DNA of 64,000 bases, from positions 20,316,499 to 20,380,498 of the forward strand of contig OU452231.1 in the NCBI GenBank assembly GCA_911728455.2, in the 5' to 3' direction. The notes beneath the pieces were generated by a model. That model did not search any database and was not told the origin of the DNA. It saw only the letters and a list, made by a program, of their open reading frames with translations. This stretch comes from Marthasterias glacialis. Taxonomy: Eukaryota > Echinodermata > Asteroidea > Forcipulatida > Asteriidae. A program made the position numbers and the translations under genes. Positions 36,872-49,900 of the stretch are shown piece after piece; position 1 is the first letter of the stretch, and the number at the start of each line of letters is the position of its first letter.

Positions 36872-38566
36872 TTCTGGTAATGAAACCAAGGATGCCTTAG
36901 AGTGAACTTAATCACTATAACTCAGAAGCCTGAGGAAACCTGTAGACAAGGCAATGAACCAGAAACACTGAGGTCAAACTCCTACTCTTCAGGGATAAGC
37001 GTGTTGGTTTCTTTTAGACATGAACAAACTGTCATGAAAAACACACTGGGTTCCTAATCTATGGAGCCTGGGAAGTGACCTGAGGATTGTAATAATTTGT
37101 TATTATTATTTACATATATTTTTAATCTCACAGGGAAAGTACTCTTATCCCCTAGAGTATGCTACCACCATGCTCCCACAATAAAACATCTTGCCTGATG
37201 AGAATGAGATATTATCTTGCGGATCTTGACATCACATGGCCATAAAATAACAAGAAAATTTCCCCTGTCTTTTCATGGGCTCTGTAGCTACCTGTAGATT
37301 CTGTGATCTTCTTGAATGGCAGGGATGAAGTCTGTGTAATACAGGATTGCAACGGTTCCAAGTATCCACATCAACGTCTGGAGGTTGTATGGAGAACCTG
37401 GCTTCGTGTTTGTTTCTATCTCTTCACCATCTCGGAGTTTCTGAAGATCCTCTAACCTCTTCGGATCAATGTTTTTAAGATCTGCATGGTGAAGTGAAAA
37501 GCATTATCAATGATTTTCAAAAAGAAAATTTTAATAACAAAATTTAAAAGTGGTCGACAAGTCGATTTCACCCCAAAATTTAGCTCCCTTAAACCTAACT
37601 AAGAGCAACGACAGACCATCTCGTTGTATGCCCGGTAAAAGGGCGTAAGGCCTTACGCCCTTTTACATAGAAAAATAAACTCCCAGTAACAAAAAGACGT
37701 AAGCAACAAAATGGCTCCTGACATGAAAAATATGTCATTTTGTAAGGTTTTTTTGCTAGAATTACCCTGAAGATATGTTACCCCATTCCCCATGCAGAAT
37801 TTAACCTTTCTAGAATGACTTTTGCATGGCAACAAATTTACCAAACTTTCCTGCTCATAATTCTTGAAACACAAATTTTAACATAAATTGCTTACATCCT
37901 TTCACCGGGAACTTTCCCTTATACGTCCTTTACCGGGCACACGACGATCTATTTCATCAACAGACCATTGTGTTAATATTTGATAGTTTTTCAACATTTT
38001 AATTTTAAATGTATGAAAGACTACTTCACTTGGTGCAATTTGGTATTTTTTGAAACGGGGGAAAAAAAAGCATAACAAATTGCTAAATTTAAACCTATGT
38101 TCGTCACCACTTATCGTAACCCTCCAGTCTACAACCGTCGGAAGGATCCAAGCCAGACCCCCAGGGTTAGGTCTGATTAGGATTAATTGGATTATCGCAA
38201 CAACACAATTAAATTGTACAAAACTTAATTTAATACTAGAGTTTTTGTTATTATTAATTTAGACTAATTATTTTTATATCAATTATCAAACACACAAATG
38301 TATGCTAAAAACAGGCTGAGTTTTAAAGAGATAAAATAAATGATGTTTTACAACTTTAACCTGCCAATAGAGGGCGTTATTTCTCATTTTAATTTTCTTC
38401 AATTTGTTTTTGTGTCTTGTGAAACAAAACTAAACTTACCTCTCCCATATGCAGACATAAACACTTCCGCAATTCTTCTCCTTCGGAGTTGGAACTCATC
38501 CTCTTCTCTTTCTGGTATTCTTGAAGAAAATTCCTCCTGTAAGACATTTCCCTCCTTTGCAGACAT
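36086..38566 (-). CDS. TMEM128: Transmembrane protein 128
   Basis: TMEM128 is a small multi-pass ER membrane protein of uncertain molecular function. Four coding exons (minus): 38440-38566, 37292-37481, 36598-36759, 36086-36194, giving 195 residues with all phases consistent. The N-terminal 90 residues are charged (REEDEFQLRRRR). Four hydrophobic segments follow: LQTLMWILGTVAILYYTDF, a second from WLYLGLVLLAIPVCIG, a third around MAIPLATGTFLAG, and a fourth from ILTPLMLFTLFMGFIVVV. The WF, CLNIAIWPVYS and TPLMLFTLFMG stretches match the vertebrate family. The start is the first ATG in the frame; upstream in-frame codons contain no ATG before a stop. The extended N-terminus is longer than in mammals. 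Confidence 0.9.
36838..36870. repeat. ATT trinucleotide microsatellite in TMEM128 intron 2
   Basis: About ten ATT units. Confidence 0.9.
37621..37947. mobile_element. Inverted-repeat element in TMEM128 intron 1
   Basis: The ends TCGTTGTATGCCCGGTAAAA and TTTACCGGGCACACGACGA are inverted repeats about 327 bp apart. A perfect 30-bp palindrome (37636-37665, centre AAGGCCTT) sits next to the left end. The inner right part is similar to 57900-58035. Confidence 0.55.
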
Positions 38567-39239
38567 TCTTATTCGTGATGTTGTGAACCGTTGCAAATTT
38601 AGAAGTGAAAACGCGTAACTAAGTCAATAGTCTGGTCCCACAGTGAATAGGTTACAATATGTCATTATAAGAAGACAAGAATCTGTTTAATTGTTCTTCC
38701 GGGTTAAAAAGATACGGAGCGCCAAATGTAAAACAATTCTAAAGAGTTGCTCGATAATTCCTTCAAAAGTAATTCCAAGAACAGATGAGAAAAAAATAAA
38801 AAAAACAGAATTCAAACAAAACAAAATCATGACATGAGTCATTTGGATATTATTCTTAACCTCAACTTACTCCTGGATTTAGGTTTTCAGTCAATATTCT
38901 GAAACAACAATTGCAACAATTGGAATTATGGAGTGGAATAATAATAATAACCGGTTTTTGTATCTATGATTTTATTTTGTATTGACCCACTACACGATAG
39001 GTACTTCTGTTTGGAGAGTTTTTGGATAGTGTTGAATATTGACGATGGAGGCGTGTGTGATGACAATTGTAATTTTGGTACAAGTTTTTTTTTTTAATGT
39101 AAAAATCAATATTGTCGTCCGCCCCGGCAATCAACCAAAACGGCATCGTTTAGTCTTGAATTTATCTACTAAATCCAACAAGCTATGGCCATTTCGGGTC
39201 AAAGGTTTTTCCCTTATTTTCTCCACTGATCCCAGTCAT

Positions 39240-39474
39240 ATTAGCCTTTGCCATGAATTATGCTAATTACATTCACGTATGCGTACTGACATTATTGTTG
39301 GGCAAACACCAAAGAGTTGTGCACTAGGCAGACGCACACATGCGTGTGCGTCACGCCACCATTAGCCCCACACAAAAAGGTTCTATGTTCCCTCATTTTG
39401 CCCACCAGTAGTGTTAGTGTGCACGGTGTGCACGCGTGATGTGCAATTTACATATTTCATGGGAAGGGTCTATT
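39240..39474 (-). mobile_element. MITE, AATAGACCTTTCCCATG family, inverted copy
   Basis: The ends (ATTAGCCTTTGCCATGAA and CATGGGAAGGGTCTATT) are inverted repeats. The interior carries TG/CG-rich words (GCGTGTGCGTCACGC). It matches 50272-50497 in opposite orientation. Confidence 0.6.
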
Positions 39475-39859
39475 AATTGTTTGGGGCAAAATTCAGAACA
39501 TTTTAAAACACTTTCGCCTGCAATATCAGTCCGAATCACGTCGTGTTTCTTAACCCATTCTTGCAATATGCTAGCTTATTTTATACGTTGATTCATGTGG
39601 TACCAGACGAAGGTAGGTGGAATGACGTGTTTACTTATTTTAATTTCGACGACTGATCGTGTGTATTTCAATAACTGAAAAAACACGTTTGCAATTGCAT
39701 AGCCCATCTTGTAGAACTATTTCACCCGTCCAGTCTTGTCCTACTTCTTCTTGTCAGACATAAATGAAGAACATTTGGGAAAGTGCTGAGTTTTAGTTCA
39801 ACGAGAATTTGAAACGTAAGTGGAAGTGCTCTTTTTTGGCAAGTCGAATTCAGATCGGC

Positions 39860-40127
39860 CAATGCGCTGGAGCGCTGTACTCCTTTTTTTGAGATTATGG
39901 CAATATCGGTAGGCCAATGGCAATCGTGTAATGACTCATTAGACCCAGTAACTGAGGCGCTGTACTCCTTTTTTGGCCAATGGCAATCGTGTAATGACTC
40001 ATTAGACCCAGTAACTGAGGCGCTGTACTCCTTTTTTGAGATTTTGACATTATCGGCCGTACTACCGATATTGCCATAATCTCAAAAAAGGAGTACAGCG
40101 CTCCAGTTACTGGGTCTAATGAGTCAT
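39860..40127. repeat. Foldback/tandem cluster built from ACCCAGTAACTG-GTACTCC units
   Basis: A 63-bp unit (GGCCAATGGCAATCGTG to GTACTCCTTTTTT) is duplicated exactly in tandem at 39912-39974 and 39975-40037. The units are followed by the reverse complement (AAAAAAGGAGTACAGCGC, CAGTTACTGGGTCTAATGAG), so the locus can fold into a long hairpin. Related copies lie at 40774-40887 and 57806-57879. Confidence 0.7.
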
Positions 40128-40620
40128 GACATTCTTGACAATGTCACTTCATTTTCATTAAAGAAAATGATCACGAAATCTTGAATTTGAAATCTTTTTT
40201 TCAAAGGGTATTGAATAAAGCCTAATAAGACTAATAAGAGTAAGAGTAAGACTAAGACTGTAAGAGGGTCTACGTTCATGAAGGTTAGTAGTACTAGTAG
40301 TAGTAGTAGTAGTAAGAATTGTGTCACTTTAGACCATTTAAATTTTAATTAAAGTTGGTGTGATGTTTCCAGGAGGATGCTTTGCCAACTAAAACTATAT
40401 GGTTCAGATTCAGATTCAGAATTAATCTCTTTGAGGGACACTAGATAGTTTTGTTTTAAAAAAAAATGTCATAAAAATCTGTTCCTGTTTTTAATTGGTC
40501 CATGGAAAAGTTATTATGTGTTGAATGAACTTGAGCTTGTGGAAGTTGGTTGATCCGGATCACAGAAATCAGTCACTAGGCTCTAGGCTAGGGGTAAAGT
40601 ACTAGAAATAGAATATGATT

Positions 40621-40968
40621 AGGTTCTTATACTGTGAGGTTCGTGTAAGAACCTCATACTTTTAAGTTCAGTAGGAGTAGGGGTATGGGAATTCCAGGGT
40701 ATGGTACTACTACTAGTACTACACTAGTCCTACTATAGTACTAGTACTAGTAGGCCCCCTAGTACTATTTAGTAGACCCAGCAACTGGGGCACTGTACTC
40801 CTTTTTTCAGATTTTGACATTATCGGTCGTACTACTAGTAGTACTACTACTAGTACCAAGGAGTACAGCACCCCAGTTACTGGGTCTAGGGGTATAGTTA
40901 CTCCTAGAACCATGACTTTGATGAGGTTCTTGCACTATAGTATATGAGGTTCATGTAAGAACCTCTTC
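40621..40968. repeat. Two copies of an AGGTTCTT...AAGAACCTC hairpin
   Basis: AGGTTCTTATACTGTG... with GTAAGAACCTCA at 40621-40655 recurs as AGGTTCTTGCAC... with GTAAGAACCTCT at 40924-40968. Each copy is a short stem-loop. They flank the foldback element at 40774-40887 and CTA-rich tracts. Confidence 0.5.
40774..40887. mobile_element. Foldback element, ACCCAG...CTGGGT family
   Basis: AGACCCAGCAACTGGGG...GTACTCC is mirrored by GGAGTACAGCACCCCAG plus TTACTGGGTCT, with a CTA/TAG-rich centre. It is the most compact copy (114 bp) of the unit at 39860-40127. Confidence 0.6.
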
Positions 40969-41483
40969 TAGGAGTATGGTTAGTAAGACTAAAAGGAGTT
41001 GCCCTAAACAAAATGATAGTTCCAGTGGAATGTCGTGGCCAAGCTTCACTCTAGTCTAAGTTGGGTTATATCAGAAATCAAGTTGAAATTCTAGTGAGTG
41101 ACTTGCCTAACACAGCAGTTAACCATTATTTCCTTCTCTTCACCTAGGTATATCAAGCTTGCATTCATGACGTTGGTCAGTTGCTTAATAATGTAGGGCT
41201 TATGCTCTAAAGGGAGTTACAAAAAAATCCAGAACTGAAGTTGATTGGAAAGTCATTGATGACCAAAAATTGTATCTTATTCTTAATTGCCCAAACAAGG
41301 TAATAGTTTGGGTCATAGTGAGTGAAATTGGGTAGTTGAATACAGCTTCTTACCTACTGCAAATCTCATTATTTGTATATCTCATTTATCTTCCAGGTTT
41401 AAGAAGTAAACTTAGCGATACTACTCATCAACCCTCCACAACTTGCAGATCAAACAGGAAGTGAAGACCCAAAAACAAACAGA

Positions 41484-44260
41484 ATGAAGCTGTTAGCTAT
41501 AACGGTCCTCTACAAAGGTCACCCCAAAGTGGTCACTCTATCAAGTGCCTATAATTTATCATCATTTGGCTACTTCCAAAAAAGCAGGTAAAGTTCAAAT
41601 CTGTCAATTTTCAACCTGAGGGATAGATTATCAAAACATTGGTTTGCCTGAACAGGAAGTAACTCTTGATCCAAGCATCAAGAGATCTCTCTTAACCACT
41701 TCCTGTCAGTTTTAAACAATCTTTTCCCTGCCTCTGCACGGTATTGTTTTTTTTTTCTAAATACCAGAATATTTAGAATATTGTCACAATTAAGTCCTGA
41801 CTAAATAAAGAAAAGACAACAAAGGTTCTCTTAAAAACACCGGGATTTATTGTTCTCTCTCGAGAAAATACGAGATGCATTCATCGTGAAACGCAAAACC
41901 TTGGCCGTAAGCCAAGGCCAATAATCAGCCAGAATCTATGCAGGAATCTTGGTTCACTCAGACTTGAGCCAAAAACAATGATAAACAATGGTTACTGCCC
42001 ATCAATCTCTCGTAATCCTCTTCATACAACAAAAAGGATCCAAGGGTCTTGAATCGGGAATTACACAAAACTCCCGGGAAAAGGGAGATTTCAAGCATGA
42101 ATTCCAGTACCATCTGTTCCTCTTTGTAAGGGAGAAATGAAGCATTGCATGGTGAGTGCACGCACTGTGCACGCTACACTATGGAAAGACCAGGTGTGTT
42201 TCGTGCCGGTACTCCGAGTTTACACAAAAGCAAGTTTTCATGTGATCTGCTTACTGGCAAGGAAAAGTATCCGGTGTAAAGTAGTTAAAAAGACTTGACA
42301 GAAAAGTCAAACGTACTAGCCTTATGGAGTTATCAAGAAGAAAAGTAATTAGCACAAGGCCTAATTAGCTGCAATGGTTGTTAAGTTACTTGAATTAAAT
42401 TTAGTTGTGTTGTTTATTTTTATCTGATCAGTGTGCAGGAGTATATGAAGTTCACATCACGTATCGTGGTGGAAAGATGTCAGCCTGGCTTGAGAGCAAC
42501 AGTCAAAGAACAAGGTTTGTTCAATAATAATCCTATCTCAGGAAACTAAAATAGACCTTGGTTTTTTTTTAGGATAAACTCTTTTTCTTCCTGATTGTTA
42601 ATTAGTAAACTGTGTTTTTATTGCAGAGTACAGTTGTCACACATATGTCCGTAGTGACTGTTTATCGGGGGTCGTCATAGCTGACCATGAGTATCCATCA
42701 AGAGTAGCTTTTACATTATTAAACAAGGTACGTGTCTGATCAATTTTGATTTTTTTTTTTCATGAGAAAATCTTGCTATAAGAGTTTCTTTTAACATTCT
42801 GTAAACGTTGGGTTTTTTTTTCTTATTTTTTTTTAATCTGTAGGTTCTAGATGAATTTTCAACTGAAAGCTCTTCCAGCTCATGGCCAAGTTTGGCGGAG
42901 AATTCTGTGACATTCAGACAGCTCGATGCATACCTTGCAAAGTACCAGGTAATATCAGTTTTCGTGTTAAACAATATTTTGAAGTTTGTTCATTTTGGTT
43001 TGTATTAATTTATAAACATCATAAAGTGTCACTAAAATTTAGTTTGTTAATTTTGTACCTTCGTACTCCAATCAACTAATGTGACCCCAGTTAACCTTAG
43101 ACCAGACAACCTGAATCCTAACCATCATCGATCCTACATGACCTTAGTTGACCTCTCATTGGATTAAAACAATTTCACCTTGTATAACCAAATGTGACTC
43201 ATTGAGACCTTATTTAGCATCATTAAATTTTAACCTTTATATGTATACCTAATAAAAGGTGACCTTCATTGACCTGATATGACTCTATATGACACTATTT
43301 GACCTGATATGACTCTATATGACACTATTTGACCTGATATGACTCTATTTGACCTGATATGACTCTATTTGACCTGATATGACTCTTGTTTCCCCTTCAG
43401 GATCCAGCACAGGCAGATCCTATGATGAGGCTGCAGAGTGACTTGGACGAAACAAAGATTATAATGGTAAGTTTGTTGGGAAAATTGTTGCTTAACACTC
43501 AAACAGTGGGTGTAGGAAGTTGCCGCTAAATTGAGTATTCAGCCATCTTGCCCATTTTTCTTTCTTTTCCCTGAAGCAGTGACTGATGTATGTTTTTGTG
43601 AAATTTGTCAAATTTTGCTTGATTTCTGTGGACTCGATACTTCATATCCAAACCAGCCATGCTTTGCACAAGGCTGGGCATACTCATTCAATCATAGTCC
43701 CCAGATTTGGTTCAATTCTGTATTTTGTATGAATTTGATGGGTTTAAGGTGGTTTTTGAGGTTCATGTACGATATCAGAATCACGGAGATTATAAATCTT
43801 AATGAACATCATATTCTATTCTCACAGCATAATACAATCGACGCCATGTTACAGCGAGGAGAAAAATTGGACGACCTTGTTGCCAAATCAAACGATCTCA
43901 GTTTACAATCAAAGACATTCTACAAAACCGTAAGTTGATGTTTCTATGGTTACATGTATTTACACCCACAAAGTCATAACTATAAGTTTAGCTGAATTAA
44001 TAGCTTTGACTTGATGTAAAACATTATTTTTGCATTTCTAGTATCAAGCCTACGATTTTGTTCACGATTTGAAAAAAGAGACACAAACTATCAATTTGTC
44101 ATTAAAATTTCTCAAAGAAATAAATACATATAAGATTTTTAAGGCATATTTGTCAGTGGAGAAATTTGCTAAATTTGTTTAGAGGTTTCTTAACTTTTTT
44201 TTTAATCTCTCCACTATATCTCAGGCCAAGAAGACGAATTCTTGTTGTGTTATCCAATAG
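41484..44260 (+). CDS. YKT6: Synaptobrevin homologue YKT6 (longin R-SNARE)
   Basis: YKT6 is a lipid-anchored R-SNARE for ER-Golgi, endosomal and autophagosome-lysosome fusion. Seven coding exons: 41484-41587, 42432-42514, 42627-42727, 42844-42948, 43401-43466, 43828-43929, 44225-44260, giving 198 residues, the family's usual length. The longin domain covers about 1-130 (MKLLAITVLYKG, SGVVIADHEYPSRVAF). The SNARE helix (about 138-190, TIDAMLQRGEKLDDLV) has the zero-layer arginine R163. The tail NSCCVIQ offers C194 for palmitate and C195 as a CaaX box, and lacks any membrane segment. The CaaX ends in Gln where the human protein ends in Met; both favour farnesylation. A candidate polyadenylation signal AATAAA is at 44728. 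Confidence 0.97.
41808..42232. repeat. 0.43-kb dispersed repeat, copy 2 (YKT6 intron 1)
   Basis: It is colinear with 5565-5992. Shared landmarks in order: GGGATTT, CGAGAAAAT, GCAAAACCTTGGCCGT, CTTGGTTCACTC, TCTCGTAATCCTCTTC, GAATCGGGAATTACACAA, GAAATGAAGCATT. No long reading frame is shared, so it looks non-autonomous. Confidence 0.7.
43256..43386 (+). repeat. Minisatellite in YKT6 intron 4
   Basis: The words TTGACCTGATATGACTCTA and TATGACACTATT repeat about five times and stop 15 bp before the acceptor of coding exon 5 (43401). Confidence 0.8.
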
Positions 44261-46981
44261 AAGCCTCCTTCGATGTCCAATTAACGGCTAAGCTGAACTT
44301 TGATGTCAAGCATATTTTGTCATGTTTGGCATCCGAGGATAAACCACTAAGCCAGATGAAATACTTTCATGTTCTTGTTTGACGTTATTATGACACCTGA
44401 CCCCCCAAAAAAGAATATTTATTTCAAAGTGACCAGAGCAAATTTTAAAGCCATTTACATGCCAACTTCGCATAATTTGTGACGTACAGTTATTATCCAA
44501 TTGTAACATACAGTTGAAGTCAATGATTGTAGGACTATTAGCTCAAAAGGATTACAAGCTCAAATAGCTCCCTCACAAGTCCAAACATTTTGTTTTACAT
44601 CTGTGCTTGTCATGTACACACACATACATGAACAAAATCATTGTCTTGTAGGTCTACCTTCTGAAGTTATACGTGTGCCAACACTTTTTTTTTTCCACGT
44701 GTGACGTGCTCTCCGAGGTAATTTATTAATAAATGCAATGTGTATTCTTGTGATTGGTAACTCTGATTTTGAATTGAAAAATCGCAGTCTGGCAGCAATT
44801 TGCACATCACATCACCTTGTGGCATTTTGAAGGCCCTTTGAACAATTTGGAGACCTGCACTAAAAAGGCCATTATTCCAAATTACTGATGGAGCCTGAGA
44901 CCAAGCCCGAGCCCAAGCCAGAGACAAGGGCATGGTTTTAAAATGGGCCCCATGTCCCTATCAAGGTATTGGAGTGTAAAGACATCAAAAACAACGCATC
45001 AATGACTTGGGCAGTATGGCAAAATATAAATCATTAGTATTGCATATCTTTGAAATCACCTCCATGTATATTTTATCAAATAAATATATTGATTTATAAA
45101 GATGTAATATATTTGACAACATTTGAATGGATTAACTCTTCCAAAAACCTTTGGTATGAAGAGAAAGAATTCCTCAAAACTCTCAGAATGAAAATTTCCT
45201 TTAAAAAAACAAGTGTGAAAGAAATTAATTGTAAATATAAAATGTAAGAACTTTCAAGAGAATGGCATCTCTTGCAACCCACGTGTATTGTATTTAAAAT
45301 GTATAGCCTAAGTAAACCTAACATTAAAATCCAAAAAGTGAAATTTCTAGCTAAAACTGCAAGCCTGTGTTCAAAGATCCAATCGTATTTCAAAATATAG
45401 GTTCCTTCGTTCACAAAAACACTTTTAACAATTGTGTGAATAGAAACTTTCATTGGATATTTTGACGATAACAGTTATACTTTAAAAGATATGGAGTGAA
45501 TGAAGGCCCTTTCAAAAAACAAAAGAAGAAACATCAATGTTGTCTCGTCCTTTGAATAAATAGTATATATCATTAAGCCATAAATCACTCGGGATTTTGA
45601 TTGAAAATCATTGGAATTTGCATATTGACCCTATTCATCTGATACCATCATCACAATCTTCAGGCCTGCAACAATGAATTTGCAAAAAACTAGGAAATAG
45701 CCAAACACACTTAATGTTGTACGGTGTTTTTCCGTTTCCCATGACACTAAAAGTGAAGAAAAAAAGAGGAAATCAGCTGATCCACTGAAAAGTTGCATGC
45801 CTGTAATCTTGGTTACCCCATTTTGGGAGTCAATGTCCCCTTGATTTATACAGTGGAGTTTAAATTTTGGGCGACGCAGCATTAAACATGCTTACGTGTC
45901 GATTCCCAGAATTGTGAGCGTGGCACGGTGGCTGCAGGGGACGTGTTTTCAAGGGGTCATTACATGTGTAGATACATGTACTTAAATTTGTATCTGCAGT
46001 AATTTTCCTTTGTTTTTCAAATGGAAGTGCAGGTCTTTTTATCAAAATGTTCATCGAATAATTCATTAATCTTCACATTGCAGCCATCTTGTTTTTTTTT
46101 CCCTATTCAAACCAGTGTAACCAAATTGAGGCTGGATGGGTAGTCTGATCCCATTTGATTGAATGAGAATCGGTGCTTGTTATTTCTGTTGAACACGGGG
46201 AGACTGACATGGTGGCAGCATGAGATGTATCTGCTCTGTATGCTTTCATTGTATTATGTTGTAAATAAAGTTGAGAAATAAATGTGGTTATTGGGAAGAA
46301 AGTCACAGTTAATGACCACTTCTGTTTCAAGAATGACTGTCTACACACTGGCCCCACAGTTAAATGTTCTGTAAAAAAAACTTTATTATCAACTGTTAGT
46401 ACATGTATTATTATTTAGTAGACTTAAAAAACAAATTTAACCACAAACATTTTGGAGGTTTGAGTTAACACTAATATACAACCATACTTGTTGAGAAAGA
46501 ATTGTAAGGAAGTTTACTATTTACATTTTACAAACTAAAAGGTCAAAGGTTACAATCTCTACCACAATGGACATGACATCAGATTTGTAACTGTTTCCCA
46601 TCATGACAATTAATTGGGCAAGGATAAATTAGACCCCCCCAAAAAAAATCAAATGCGCAGTTTACAAACATCCATCTTGAATTCATCTGAGACATTTGAT
46701 GTAATTCACAGAGTGACATTGACCTCAAATCATTTCTTTCGTTGCATGTTCTCTTAGACGCATGCGCAATCAAAATGCAACTAATTGGCTCATTCTGACT
46801 ACATAGCCAACATATATTAGGCTTTACAACATCAGCAAAATACTTCAGCCAGATTTGACGTTGGAGTTACTTGAACATAGGAATGTGTCCAATTCTGGGG
46901 AAAAACCTTGTAAGACTCCCCCCTCCCCCCCCCTCCCCCCCCCCCCCCCCCCCCGCCCAGATGACCCCTCTAGGATAATGT
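44261..46981. other. YKT6/BUB3 convergent 3' region
   Basis: YKT6 and BUB3 converge here. The only recognised elements are a MITE copy at about 46070-46228 and a TTTATT at 46382-46387 that would serve as a minus-strand AATAAA for BUB3 (3' UTR about 0.6 kb). Nothing else was recognised. Confidence 0.5.
46070..46228. mobile_element. MITE, AATAGACCTTTATCATG family, diverged copy
   Basis: GCAGCCATCTTG, TTCAAACCAGTGTAACCAAA, GAGGCTGGATGGG and CATGGTGGCAGCATGA match the complete copies. The outermost ends have decayed. Confidence 0.65.
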
Positions 46982-49900
46982 CTATTTTGGTTTAGTCTCT
47001 TGGTCTGTGACTCGTCGGATGTAGATAGCATCTTCAGGATGATCTTGCTCTCCCTCTTCATACATGAAGGAGGATGCAATAGCCAAGACGGATCCATCCT
47101 TACTGTGAGTAGAAAGAAAACAAGGAATTATTGAGCTATAAAAAAACAAACCAGACCATTGAATGTCATTCAGTTGGGTAATACTAATTCTGTTCCACTT
47201 GTACACTAGTAATGCCAAATGGTAATAAAAAGAATTCCTCTTTTCACTATCAACTCCCGCCCCCCCCCACCCCCTCCCCACGAAATAAACAATATTATTA
47301 AACACAAATTAAGTTTTCAGTATAGTTATCCTGCTCTACTGCATCTACAAAATCAAAAATTTAAACGACAAAAACAAGATCAACATTCCTTTGGGTAGGA
47401 CTGTTACACATATTTTAGCTCCGTACTTTTCACCAGCCATGTGAACAATTGGTTATTCTTAAATAAATTATTTTCATTCATATTGAAGATTTTTTTTTCC
47501 TGTTCCATCAAACCAGCCCATATCCATCCATTTTTACCTTTACCATCCCCAATCCATCCAAATCCATTTGCATTTGATTATGTTGGACTGAGGACTGCAC
47601 TAGTAAACTGATTATGCTCTACATGGGATCAGGCATCCCACCATAATCGGAGTTTGACGGTTTGGGTGACGAGATGGTGGTGGATTTTGTTAGATTGAGG
47701 AAGGATCCCAGTAAAGACCAACCTGAATGCCAGTGAGGATATACTTGTTGGATACCGGTGAAATTGACACAAACGCTTCTTATTAAATCCATCCCAGATG
47801 TTGACAAAGCCGTCCGATCCTCCAGTAGCGAAAGTGTTATGACGATTATGGAATGCGATAGCATTAACTGGGTAGATATGCTCGATGCCATCCACCTGAA
47901 TTATAAATAGAATGAATGTGGTTATTTGCACCAGGAAACTGCAAAAGAACCTGTCAGTTCTTCAGTCAATTCAATGTAACATTTATTTCTATAACACACA
48001 AGTTCCACAGCAGCCCCCCTCCCCACAACCCTTGCCCTCCCCCTTGCCCTCCTTTACATAAAATCGAGGGGGGGGGAGAGAAATGCACAAATGAATGGTT
48101 CGATACATTCAATAGCCCCCCTAAAAAAACAACAACAACCAACAAACAAAATTATGTCTTTGCCCCCGCTTTCCCCACGAGTGAAAATGTCTGGTTACTC
48201 CACGGGACGTTGCCTAAGTAAAATCATAATTTTTATAAGCAAACTGGAAGTAAGGAGATTCCGGAGAAAAAGTAGTTGAATTGAAGGAGGAAGGGCAATA
48301 ACAGTACTTTAGGATCAAAAAATTAATAGAAAGTCTTCCAAGGTAAGTAAGTAATCAATCGAATGTACAATTAATAATACTGCACGAACAAGAAAATGAT
48401 TTCTCCATCTCCACCTTCGAAAAAACAACAAACAAAGTAAGAACAATTTTCCTTAATCAATCAGAAAAAAAATGATCAAATATCACATGCTTTAATTACT
48501 ATTAGTAAATTCCTAATCGTTGGCCACTGGCCCTAATTAAAACAGGCCATAATATTTGGCTCTTGGGGGGAAAAAGGAAAATGTTATCGAGTGCAAGGGC
48601 TGACATATGTTAACATGGTAAAAGACTTTTTCAGGCTATCTAATAACAATTTTGCTGATTAAAGTAGGAGGGACATCATGCTTGTTAAAAGAATCTCACC
48701 TTAAGGCGATGACATTTGAAGGCATATTTTTTCTTCTGAATCTCTGGGCTAGGGTCAAGGTACTCCACAGCAACTCGCCCCTCGATGCTACTCAGAACGT
48801 AACCCTGCTTGTTAGGGAATGTACGGATACAGCGAGTCTGGTACTTGAGGCTTGAATCTCGACGCTGCTGGACATACCCCATGTTGCGCAGGTCCCAGAC
48901 GAGAACTTTGCGTCCTGCTGTACCGACAATAAGTCTGTCCCCACAGACTGCCATCGTGTAAACCTGCAAGTAATACACAAAATACTACTTATCCGAAAAA
49001 CACTGCAACATAAAAAATATACGATTTCATCATCTTATTATGCAACAAGGAAAGCTCCTTATAAAACGTCTTAAGGAGTTAGAACTTTACCTTATCAGGT
49101 TGTGAGAAGGAACCTGCATTACATGGTGTCCTTGGGTCCCACAGCTTCACAGTCTGATCCCAACTACCTGTTACAATTACATTCACCTCAGGGCAGTATT
49201 CTACACACTTGACCGGTAACTCGTGTGTACCAACTACACTCTCTGTAACAACAAAGTGTAAACAGTTTACATCAAATAGTTGACATTTATCAGCTTGTCT
49301 TCATCAGAAGTGTTTTTCCACAAAGTCGGTACAGACAAATTGTTACAAATACACGTTACGAAGATAAATTATTTCATTGGAAATGTTTTGATCTCAGAAT
49401 TTTAAATGCTTAAATAGCAAACACAAATTGTTAAACCACCAAAAGAACAAAACCTTTCTGCTAATAAAACAAAAATTGTAACATACTTTTAAGTTCTTTT
49501 TAAATAAATTACTGTCATAAGACAATTCTTTTACTTTTCGGTTTGCGGCAGGAAGTATGAGGAATATCTTACCAGTACTTGTGTTGATGTCAAATGTTTT
49601 CAATGTATGATCCAGACCTGCGCTGTATGTATGCGTTTGATCCTGAGTGGGAGAGAGTGATGTAAATATAGAAAATTAATTGTCTATTCTTTAACAATAA
49701 AAACTGGACCATAATCAATCAAACAAAACACATCGCCATGTGACCTGCTTGGATAAAAGTAAAGTTTACAAAATTTGAGATTTAAGCATAGATGTAATAG
49801 AATGACCATCATACGAAACGATATCATATTGATTTATCATTATCATGAATCACAGCCAATAGCTGAATATTGTATATGATCTACAATTAAAAACGTACAT

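Larger units (their letters stand above)
38567..41483. promoter_or_regulatory. Head-to-head TMEM128/YKT6 promoter region, heavily invaded by repeats
   Basis: TMEM128 (minus) and YKT6 (plus) diverge here. A donor at 39813 (GAAAC then gtaagt) could end a non-coding YKT6 first exon. The YKT6 start exon has an acceptor (cttccag) at 41397, so an upstream exon is expected. The rest is repeat: MITE 39240-39474, foldback/tandem cluster 39860-40127, trinucleotide tracts at 40280-40315, hairpins at 40621-40968. Confidence 0.4.

Noticed and set aside
38567-38596. Ten extra N-terminal residues for TMEM128 (QRFTTSRIR region)
   Set aside because: The upstream codon is TTG, not ATG; the first in-frame ATG is at 38566.
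46915-46960. Long C run near the BUB3 3' end, and a G run at 51373-51395
   Set aside because: Simple homopolymers; lengths are likely to be sequencing- or assembly-sensitive.
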